From: Bacteroides sp. UBA7335
GTDB taxonomy: Bacteria; Bacteroidota; Bacteroidia; Bacteroidales; Bacteroidaceae
Length of the DNA stretch: 5,531 nt
Reading direction: 5' to 3'
Assembly (NCBI GenBank): GCA_002471185.1
Contig: DKPL01000016.1
Location: 352-5,882, forward strand
In this document: positions 1 to 4,968 of the stretch, piece after piece
Layout of the letters: each line of letters begins with the position of its first letter
Position numbering within the stretch: position 1 is the first letter of the stretch
Program-made: the position numbers and the translations under genes
The notes under the pieces: generated by a model
Told to the model about the DNA's origin: nothing
Database searches by the model: none
Seen by the model: only the letters and a program-made list of their open reading frames with translations

Positions 1-1
1 A

Positions 2-67
2 ACTGTAGTTCCGAACTATTGGAAGCATAGTTTCAAGTCTTCGAAACCAAATGAAATGTTTGATTAG
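2..67 (+). CDS. Possible 3' tail of an unidentified upstream gene (partial)
   Basis: A frame open from the window edge runs 21 codons to a TAG at 65-67 and reads TVVPNYWKHSFKSSKPNEMFD. The first 60-70 bases are less AT-rich than the DNA after them, which fits the end of a coding region. I do not recognise the tail, and it is too short to assign to a family. A 21-codon open stretch is also quite possible by chance. The opposite strand offers an alternative: an ATG at 28-26 reading off the left edge, open for nine codons, which would make a divergent gene. Neither reading is secure. Confidence 0.2.
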   Translation, partial: TVVPNYWKHSFKSSKPNEMFD

Positions 68-215
68 CTCACTTTACTTAATTAATAATGAAATCTCAAC
101 TATCTATTTATACCATATAAACGATATACTATAATATTGGAATGTTTACTATATTTTCTGATTAAGATAAGATTATAAAGCTATTCCATATTTTTTTGTG
201 TTGATTATAAATCTA

Positions 216-237
216 TCACACTATTTTCTTCGTGTGA
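216..237. repeat. Short inverted repeat in the upstream non-coding region
   Basis: TCACAC at 216-221 pairs with GTGTGA at 232-237, a perfect 6-bp stem around a 10-base loop. No T-tract follows on either strand, so it does not look like an intrinsic terminator. It could be an operator-like dyad or a leader-RNA hairpin, or chance. The CACAC arm could also pair, less well, with GTGT at 198-201. Confidence 0.3.
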
Positions 238-298
238 AATTAAACCATAAAATTTTAAGTTATTTGCTCTAACTACACTCCAAACTATTTTATCTTAT

Positions 299-306
299 TA
301 CCTTTG
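299..306 (+). promoter_or_regulatory. Candidate -7 promoter box for the DUF3467 gene
   Basis: TACCTTTG matches all fixed positions of the Bacteroidota -7 consensus TAnnTTTG. Transcription would start near 311-314 and give a leader of roughly 25 bases before the ATG at 339. No TTG or TTTG lies 19-21 bases upstream; the nearest TTTG, at 263-266, is about 32 bases away. The box is therefore only half-supported, and read-through from an upstream gene is the alternative. Confidence 0.35.
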
Positions 307-338
307 TTTTCTAGCAATAAATAAATTATATCATAATC

Positions 339-644
339 ATGGAAAATATTAATAGTGAAAATCAACTACAAATAGAACTTAAAGAAGAAATAGCACAAGG
401 AATTTACTCAAATCTAGCCATTATTTCACATTCTAGCTCAGAGTTTGTGCTCGACTTTATTCGTGTAGTGCCAGGTGTTCCCAAAGCTGAAGTTAAGTCG
501 CGTTTGATAATTGCTCCAGAACATGCTAAACGTTTACTCAGAGCTTTAGAAGAAAATATTACTAAATATGAAAGTATCTTTGGCACTATTCGGCTACCAG
601 AAGAAAATCAGGTACCGCTAATGTCCATTAAAGGTGATGCATAA
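339..644 (+). CDS. DUF3467 family protein
   Basis: This 101-residue protein is recognised as DUF3467 from its central block: EEIAQGIYSNLAIISHS (about residues 16-32), then EFVLDF, VPGVPKAEVKSR and the helix APEHAKRLLRALEENI (about 59-74). It has no signal peptide or membrane segment, so it is presumably cytosolic. The family's biochemical role is not established. In Bacteroidota its gene commonly sits next to the RNA polymerase or str genes, which suggests a tie to transcription or translation, but that is inference from position only. The ATG at 339 gives the expected family length and follows an A/T-rich leader with no Shine-Dalgarno sequence. The gap to rpsL is 134 bases and contains a separate promoter candidate, so this gene need not be strictly co-transcribed with rpsL. 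Confidence 0.9.
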   Translation: MENINSENQLQIELKEEIAQGIYSNLAIISHSSSEFVLDFIRVVPGVPKAEVKSRLIIAPEHAKRLLRALEENITKYESIFGTIRLPEENQVPLMSIKGDA

Positions 645-645
645 G

Positions 646-681
646 ATACTCAATACCTTAAAAAAGAAAAAAAAAGAGTAT
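646..681 (+). repeat. Inverted repeat after the DUF3467 stop codon
   Basis: ATACTC (646-651) pairs with GAGTAT (676-681) around an A-rich 24-base loop, and a G-T pair can extend the stem by one. A second small hairpin follows at once: ATTGA (685-689) and TCAAT (694-698) around TTAT, leading into TTTTT (698-702). Both stems are short and AT-rich. At most they form a weak terminator for the DUF3467 transcript. The second stem overlaps the upstream element of the rpsL promoter candidate. Confidence 0.3.
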
Positions 682-685
682 TACA

Positions 686-715
686 TTGATTATTCAATTT
701 TTATTCGTATTTTTG
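686..715 (+). promoter_or_regulatory. Bacteroidota-type promoter for rpsL (str operon)
   Basis: TTG at 686-688 is followed, after a 19-base spacer, by TATTTTTG at 708-715. This fits the Bacteroidota housekeeping consensus TTG/TTTG, N19-21, TAnnTTTG at every fixed position of the -7 box and at three of four positions of the fuller -33 TTTG box. Transcription would begin around 720-723 and give rpsL an A/T-rich leader of some 57 bases. It is the best promoter match in the window and would allow the ribosomal genes to be expressed independently of the DUF3467 gene. The start site is inferred, not observed. Confidence 0.55.
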
Positions 716-724
716 CACCCCAAA

Positions 725-766
725 ATGTATACTTTAGAAATCAATATAATAATATATATAAATTAA
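725..766 (+). CDS. Possible upstream small ORF in the rpsL leader
   Basis: An ATG at 725 opens 13 codons, MYTLEINIIIYIN, closed by TAA at 764-766, 12 bases before the rpsL ATG. Five of the 13 residues are isoleucine, four of them encoded by ATA. The predicted transcription start at about 720-723 would leave only a few bases before this ATG, so translation would be nearly leaderless. The composition is what random AT-rich DNA gives, so a real leader peptide is only a possibility. Confidence 0.15.
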   Translation: MYTLEINIIIYIN

Positions 767-778
767 AATCAAATTAAA

Positions 779-1189
779 ATGCCTACAATTCAGCAATTAG
801 TAAGAAAAGGGCGACAAGCGTTGGTTGATAAAAGTAAATCACCTGCTCTTGACTCTTGTCCTCAAAGACGTGGCGTTTGCGTGAGAGTGTACACAACCAC
901 TCCAAAAAAACCTAACTCAGCAATGCGTAAAGTTGCTCGTGTACGTTTGACTAACTCAAAAGAGGTTAACTCGTACATTCCAGGAGAAGGACACAACTTG
1001 CAAGAGCACTCAATCGTACTTGTACGTGGTGGTCGTGTGAAAGACCTTCCAGGTGTGCGTTATCACATTGTTCGTGGTACATTAGATACTGCAGGTGTTG
1101 CAGGTCGTACACAACGTCGTTCTAAGTATGGTGCTAAGCGTCCAAAACCAGGCCAAGCAGCAGCCCCAGCTAAAGGAAAGAAGAAATAA
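779..1189 (+). CDS. rpsL: 30S ribosomal protein S12
   Basis: S12 lies at the decoding centre of the small subunit and helps set translational accuracy. The 136-residue product starts MPTIQQLVRKGR and carries the family hallmarks: the TTTPKKPNSA loop (residues 39-48) and VRGGRVKDLPGVRYH (82-96). Lys43 and Lys88, where streptomycin-resistance substitutions usually fall, are both present, as is Pro91, so the gene looks like the unmutated form. Asp89 is the residue methylthiolated in some bacteria. A basic Ala/Pro/Lys-rich tail after RRSKYGAKRPKP makes the protein somewhat longer than the E. coli one, as is common in this phylum. The ATG at 779 is the family start and has only an A/T-rich leader. 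It is the first gene of the str group, with its own promoter candidate at 686-715. Confidence 0.98.
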   Translation: MPTIQQLVRKGRQALVDKSKSPALDSCPQRRGVCVRVYTTTPKKPNSAMRKVARVRLTNSKEVNSYIPGEGHNLQEHSIVLVRGGRVKDLPGVRYHIVRGTLDTAGVAGRTQRRSKYGAKRPKPGQAAAPAKGKKK

Positions 1190-1318
1190 AAAATAGAATT
1201 TAATTATTAATTTTCGTTTTAGTTTGTTGGAAAGACTATAGGTTGAGTAAATTTTCCAGTGGGAAGATTGAAGACGAATAATAGACAACCCAGAAACAAA
1301 AACATTATTTTCAAACAA
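1190..1318 (+). promoter_or_regulatory. Long rpsL-rpsG spacer with dyad; candidate regulatory leader of rpsG
   Basis: This 129-base gap is the longest inside the ribosomal cluster. TGGAAA (1228-1233) pairs with TTTCCA (1253-1258) around a 19-base loop, and G-T pairs can extend the stem at both ends. GGTTG (1241-1245) can instead pair with CAACC (1286-1290), a geometry in which the second helix would begin inside the first loop. A weak promoter match also occurs: TTTG (1223-1226), 21 bases, TAAATTTT (1248-1255), with one mismatch in the -7 box. In E. coli, S7 represses its own operon by binding the rpsL-rpsG intercistronic RNA, so an S7-binding element here is plausible but unproven. Confidence 0.3.
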
Positions 1319-1795
1319 ATGAGAAAAGCTAAACCAAAAAAACGCGTTATCCTTCCGGATCCCGTTTTTAATGATCAAAAAGTTTCTAAGTTCGTGAACC
1401 ATTTAATGTATGATGGTAAGAAAAATACCTCTTATGAGATTTTCTATGCAGCTTTAGAAACAGTTAAAACAAAGCTTCCTAACGAAGAAAAAACTGCTCT
1501 TGAAATTTGGAAAAAAGCATTGGATAATGTAACACCACAAGTTGAGGTTAAATCACGTCGCGTTGGTGGAGCAACTTTCCAAGTTCCAACTGAAATTCGT
1601 CCTGATAGAAAAGAGTCAATTTCAATGAAGAATTTGATACTTTTCGCTCGTAAAAGAGGTGGAAAATCTATGGCTGATAAGTTGGCTGCTGAAATTATGG
1701 ATGCTTTTAATGAGCAAGGCGGTGCGTACAAACGTAAAGAAGATATGCACAGAATGGCTGAAGCTAACCGTGCATTCGCTCATTTCAGATTCTAA
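1319..1795 (+). CDS. rpsG: 30S ribosomal protein S7
   Basis: S7 nucleates assembly of the 30S head by binding the 3' major domain of 16S rRNA and contacts the E-site tRNA. The chosen ATG at 1319 gives a 158-residue protein beginning MRKAKPKKR, the usual S7 start. A longer in-frame GTG at 1259 would add 20 residues (MGRLKTNNRQ...) with no family counterpart, so I rejected it. Visible landmarks are the FVNHLMYDGKK block (25-35), the beta-ribbon RRVGGATFQVPTEIRP (80-95), which reaches towards the E site, and the C-terminal HRMAEANRAFAHFRF. The gene lies 129 bases after rpsL and 43 bases before fusA. The ATG follows an A/T-rich leader without a Shine-Dalgarno sequence. Confidence 0.97.
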   Translation: MRKAKPKKRVILPDPVFNDQKVSKFVNHLMYDGKKNTSYEIFYAALETVKTKLPNEEKTALEIWKKALDNVTPQVEVKSRRVGGATFQVPTEIRPDRKESISMKNLILFARKRGGKSMADKLAAEIMDAFNEQGGAYKRKEDMHRMAEANRAFAHFRF

Positions 1796-1838
1796 TGCTT
1801 TAAACTGAATACAAAACTTAAAAGTATAAAGAAGAAAA

Positions 1839-3956
1839 ATGGCTAAGCAAGATTTACATTTGACTCGTAATATTGGTATCATGGCTCACATTGATGCTGG
1901 TAAAACTACGACTTCGGAACGTATTTTGTTCTACACAGGTTTAACTCACAAAATTGGTGAGGTTCATGATGGTGCTGCCACTATGGACTGGATGGAACAA
2001 GAACAAGAACGTGGTATTACTATTACATCTGCGGCTACCACAACTCGTTGGAAGTATGCTGGTGATACTTATAAAATCAACTTAATTGATACTCCAGGGC
2101 ACGTTGACTTTACTGTAGAGGTAGAGCGTTCGTTGCGTGTACTTGATGGTGCTGTTGCAACATATTGTGCTGTAGGTGGAGTAGAGCCTCAGTCTGAGAC
2201 TGTTTGGCGCCAAGCTGATAAATATAATGTTCCTCGTATTGGTTATGTAAATAAAATGGACCGTTCGGGTGCTGACTTCTTCGAAGTAGTTCGCCAAATG
2301 AAAGACGTTTTAGGTGCTAACCCATGCCCTATTGTAGTTCCTATTGGTGCTGAAGAAACTTTCAAAGGCTTAGTTGATTTGATTAAGATGAAAGCTATCT
2401 ATTGGCATGATGAGGCAATGGGTGCTGATTATTCAGTAGAAGAAATTCCTGCTGGCTTAATTGATGAAGCAAATGAGTGGAGAGATAAAATGCTTGAAGC
2501 TGTTGCTGATTACGATGACGCTTTGATGGAGAAGTTCTTTGATGATCCTTCTACTATTACTGAAGAAGAAATCATGAGAGCTTTGCGTGCTGCAACTCTT
2601 CAAATGGCAATTGTGCCAATGTTGTGTGGTTCTTCATTTAAAAACAAAGGTGTACAAACCTTGTTGGATTATGCTTGTGCTTTCTTGCCTTCTCCTTCTG
2701 ATACTCCTAATATTGTGGGTACTAACCCTAATTCTGGTGCAGAAGAAGATCGTAGCCCTAGCGAAGATGATAAAACTGCAGCTTTGGCATTTAAGATTGC
2801 AACAGACCCTTATGTAGGCCGTTTGACTTTCTTCCGTGTGTATTCTGGTAAGATCGAATCTGGATCTTACATTTACAACTCACGTTCAGGTAAGAAAGAA
2901 CGCGTATCTCGCTTGTTCCAAATGCATTCAAATAAGCAAAATCCAGTTGAAGTAATTGGTGCTGGTGATATTGGTGCTGGAGTTGGTTTCAAAGATATTC
3001 GCACTGGTGATACTTTGTGTGATGAGTCTGCACCAATCGTTCTTGAATCTATGGACTTCCCAGAACCTGTAATTGGTATCGCAATTGAGCCTAAGACTCA
3101 AAAAGATATGGATAAGCTTTCTAATGGTTTGGCTAAACTTGCAGAAGAAGATCCAACATTTACAGTTAAAACTGATGAGCAAAGCGGACAAACTGTTATT
3201 TCTGGTATGGGTGAGCTTCACTTGGATATCATTATTGACCGTTTGAAACGTGAGTTTAAAGTTGAATGTAATCAGGGTAAACCACAAGTTAACTATAAAG
3301 AAGCTATTACTAAAACTGTTGATCTACGTGAGGTTTACAAAAAACAATCGGGTGGTCGCGGTAAGTTTGCTGATATTATCGTTAAGATTGGTCCTGTTGA
3401 CGAAGATTTCAAAGAAGGTGGATTGCAGTTTATTGATGAGGTTAAGGGTGGTAATATTCCAAAAGAATTCATTCCTTCAGTGCAAAAGGGTTTCACTTCT
3501 GCAATGAAAAATGGTGTATTGGCAGGTTATCCTTTAGACTCATTGAAGGTTGTTTTGTCTGATGGATCTTTCCATCCAGTAGACTCTGACCAATTATCAT
3601 TTGAGATTTGTGCTATTCAAGCTTATAAAAATGCTTGTGCTAAAGCTGGTCCAGTTCTAATGGAACCTATCATGAAACTAGAAGTGGTAACTCCAGAAGA
3701 AAACATGGGTGATGTTATTGGTGACTTGAACAAACGTCGTGGTCAAGTTGAAGGTATGGAGTCTAGCCGTTCAGGTGCTCGTATCGTTAAAGCTTTGGTT
3801 CCATTGGCTGAAATGTTTGGTTATGTAACAGCTTTGCGTACAATCACTTCTGGTCGTGCTACATCTTCAATGACATACTCGCATCATGCCCAAGTTTCTA
3901 ACTCTATTGCTAAAGCAGTATTGGAAGAAGTTAAAGGACGCGCAGATTTACTATAA
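1839..3956 (+). CDS. fusA: Elongation factor G
   Basis: EF-G is the cytosolic GTPase that moves tRNAs and mRNA through the ribosome after peptide bond formation, and it takes part in ribosome recycling. The 705-residue length matches bacterial EF-G. The G domain shows the P-loop AHIDAGKTT (16-24), switch I RGITITSA (58-65), DTPGH (84-88) with the catalytic His88, and NKMD (138-141). The G5 region is CGSSFKNKGV (263-272), with Ser266 where many EF-Gs have Ala. The domain II region starts near ALAFKIATDPYVGR. The segment joining it to the G domain is acidic (GAEEDRSPSEDD). Domain IV begins near GGRGKFADI, and His579 sits at its tip in FHPVDSD. The C-terminal domain V contains GDLNKRRGQVEGM. The leader AAGAAGAAAA is purine-rich but not a true Shine-Dalgarno sequence. 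No tuf gene follows. Confidence 0.99.
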   Translation: MAKQDLHLTRNIGIMAHIDAGKTTTSERILFYTGLTHKIGEVHDGAATMDWMEQEQERGITITSAATTTRWKYAGDTYKINLIDTPGHVDFTVEVERSLRVLDGAVATYCAVGGVEPQSETVWRQADKYNVPRIGYVNKMDRSGADFFEVVRQMKDVLGANPCPIVVPIGAEETFKGLVDLIKMKAIYWHDEAMGADYSVEEIPAGLIDEANEWRDKMLEAVADYDDALMEKFFDDPSTITEEEIMRALRAATLQMAIVPMLCGSSFKNKGVQTLLDYACAFLPSPSDTPNIVGTNPNSGAEEDRSPSEDDKTAALAFKIATDPYVGRLTFFRVYSGKIESGSYIYNSRSGKKERVSRLFQMHSNKQNPVEVIGAGDIGAGVGFKDIRTGDTLCDESAPIVLESMDFPEPVIGIAIEPKTQKDMDKLSNGLAKLAEEDPTFTVKTDEQSGQTVISGMGELHLDIIIDRLKREFKVECNQGKPQVNYKEAITKTVDLREVYKKQSGGRGKFADIIVKIGPVDEDFKEGGLQFIDEVKGGNIPKEFIPSVQKGFTSAMKNGVLAGYPLDSLKVVLSDGSFHPVDSDQLSFEICAIQAYKNACAKAGPVLMEPIMKLEVVTPEENMGDVIGDLNKRRGQVEGMESSRSGARIVKALVPLAEMFGYVTALRTITSGRATSSMTYSHHAQVSNSIAKAVLEEVKGRADLL

Positions 3957-3964
3957 AAACAGAA

Positions 3965-4002
3965 TGCAGGTTAGCGAATGACTCTTAACCTGCACTCTTT
4001 TT
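3965..4002 (+). terminator. Hairpin with T-tract between fusA and rpsJ (terminator or attenuator)
   Basis: TGCAGGTTA (3965-3973) and TAACCTGCA (3986-3994) form a perfect 9-bp stem, extendable by one G-T pair, around a 10-12-base loop. CTC and then five Ts (3998-4002) follow. This is the strongest hairpin seen in the window and resembles an intrinsic terminator, although the T-tract starts three bases after the stem. It marks the boundary between the str and S10 gene groups. Only 24 bases separate the T-tract from the rpsJ ATG, too few for a full promoter, so transcription of rpsJ probably depends on partial read-through. Confidence 0.65.
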
Positions 4003-4026
4003 ACTTATATATTAATTTAAAAGACA

Positions 4027-4332
4027 ATGAGTCAGAAAATCAGAATTAAACTAAAATCTTACGACCACAATTTGGTTGATAAGTCAGCTGAAAAGATTGT
4101 GAAGACTGTAAAGGCTACAGGTGCTATCGTTAGCGGTCCTATTCCTTTGCCAACTCACAAGAGAATTTTTACAGTAAACCGTTCGACTTTCGTTAACAAG
4201 AAGTCACGTGAGCAGTTTGAGTTGTGCTCTTTCAAGAGATTGATTGATATCTATAGCTCAACAGCAAAAACTGTAGATGCATTAATGAAGCTTGAATTGC
4301 CAAGTGGTGTAGAAGTAGAAATTAAAGTTTGA
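4027..4332 (+). CDS. rpsJ: 30S ribosomal protein S10 (NusE)
   Basis: S10 is a protein of the 30S head. As NusE it also binds NusB and NusG in antitermination and transcription-translation coupling. The 101-residue length fits the family. The diagnostic signature runs from Val28 to Thr43 and includes GPIPLPT (37-43). The extended loop follows, with VNKKSREQFE (56-65), and the protein ends in the usual strand with TVDALMKLELPSGVEVEIKV. The ATG at 4027 lies 70 bases after the fusA stop, behind the hairpin, and has an A-rich leader. It is the first gene of the S10 group and is followed 18 bases later by rplC. The loop near residues 53-60, where tetracycline-related substitutions are known in other bacteria, shows nothing plainly abnormal. 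Confidence 0.98.
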   Translation: MSQKIRIKLKSYDHNLVDKSAEKIVKTVKATGAIVSGPIPLPTHKRIFTVNRSTFVNKKSREQFELCSFKRLIDIYSSTAKTVDALMKLELPSGVEVEIKV

Positions 4333-4350
4333 TAATTAAAAATTAGTGAA

Positions 4351-4968
4351 ATGCCAGGATTATTAGGAAAAAAAATCGGAATGACATCCGTTTTCAGTGC
4401 CGATGGTAAGAATGTACCATGCACTGTTATCGAAGCAGGTCCTTGTGTTGTTACTCAAGTTAAGACTGTAGAGAATGATGGCTATGCAGCTGTTCAGTTG
4501 GGTTTCCAAGATAAAAAGGAAAAACACACAACTAAACCGTTGATGGGTCACTTCAAAAAAGCCGGAGTAACACCAAAGAGACACTTGGCCGAGTTCAAAG
4601 AATTTGAAACAGAATTAAACCTAGGTGATACAGTTACTGTGGAACTTTTTGATGGTGCAGACTACGTAGATGTAGCAGGTACTTCTAAAGGTAAAGGTTT
4701 CCAAGGTGTTGTAAAACGTCATGGTTTTGGTGGTGTAGGTCAAGCTACACATGGTCAGCACAATCGTGCTCGTAAGCCAGGTTCTATCGGTGCATGTTCT
4801 TACCCAGCTAAAGTATTCAAAGGAATGCGCATGGGTGGACAAATGGGTGGTGAAAGAGTAACTGTCCAAAACTTACAAGTATTAAAAGTAATCGCGGAGC
4901 ATAACCTTCTTTTGATTAAAGGTTCAATCCCAGGTTGCAAAGGTTCAATCGTTTTAATTGAGAAATAA
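4351..4968 (+). CDS. rplC: 50S ribosomal protein L3
   Basis: L3 binds 23S rRNA early in 50S assembly, and a long loop from it approaches the peptidyl transferase centre. The 205-residue product begins MPGLLGKKIGMTSVF, typical of the family. The L3 signature spans Phe100 to Arg123, with Asp107 and the GKG at 114-116. The loop GSIGACSYPAKVFKG (144-158) and RMGGQMGGERVTVQNL follow. In E. coli L3, Gln150 of GSIGQNQTPGK is methylated by PrmB; here the aligned residue is Ser150, so that modification cannot occur at this position. The ATG lies 18 bases after the rpsJ stop with no Shine-Dalgarno sequence, and the TAA shares its last A with the rplD ATG. Confidence 0.98.
   Translation: MPGLLGKKIGMTSVFSADGKNVPCTVIEAGPCVVTQVKTVENDGYAAVQLGFQDKKEKHTTKPLMGHFKKAGVTPKRHLAEFKEFETELNLGDTVTVELFDGADYVDVAGTSKGKGFQGVVKRHGFGGVGQATHGQHNRARKPGSIGACSYPAKVFKGMRMGGQMGGERVTVQNLQVLKVIAEHNLLLIKGSIPGCKGSIVLIEK

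Larger units (their letters stand above)
68..338. other. AT-rich non-coding region upstream of the DUF3467 gene
   Basis: About 270 bases hold no credible reading frame on either strand. The stretch is strongly A+T and contains one short dyad (216-237) and one match to the Bacteroidota -7 promoter box (299-306), each listed separately. No clear intrinsic terminator for an upstream gene was found. The motif ACTATTTT occurs at 220-227 and 284-291, and a looser version lies near 148-157; in DNA this rich in A+T that may be chance. I see no RNA gene or riboswitch that I can name. Confidence 0.6.

Noticed and set aside
137..157. TTG at 137-139 with TATATTTT at 150-157 considered as a promoter.
   Set aside because: The spacer is only 10 bases, far below the usual 17-23, and the -7 box has a mismatch at its final G.
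189..198. TATTTTTTTG considered as a promoter -7 box.
   Set aside because: The G falls two bases too far from TA to fit TAnnTTTG, and no paired upstream element was found.
1082..1402. A 106-codon minus-strand frame spanning the end of rpsL and the start of rpsG.
   Set aside because: It is antisense to two certain ribosomal genes, its translation has no recognisable motif, and its composition is what the complement of AT-rich coding DNA gives.
2628..2639. Ser266 in the EF-G G5 motif (GSS instead of GSA), considered as a functional defect.
   Set aside because: It is a conservative change in an otherwise complete GTPase domain, and to my recollection Bacteroidota EF-Gs commonly have GSS here.
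2587..2817. A leucine-rich 76-codon plus-strand frame inside fusA that looks membrane-like.
   Set aside because: It is an out-of-frame reading of the EF-G gene; the hydrophobicity comes from frame-shifted codons and there is no start signal.
2928..3287. A 119-codon minus-strand frame inside fusA.
   Set aside because: It is fully contained in the conserved EF-G coding sequence on the other strand, and its Asn/Thr/Phe-rich translation matches no family I know.
3978..4049. A 23-codon reading frame starting in the loop of the fusA-rpsJ hairpin and overlapping the rpsJ start out of frame.
   Set aside because: It has no recognisable product, no initiation signal and ordinary AT-rich composition. 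Overlap with the certain rpsJ start makes chance the simplest explanation.
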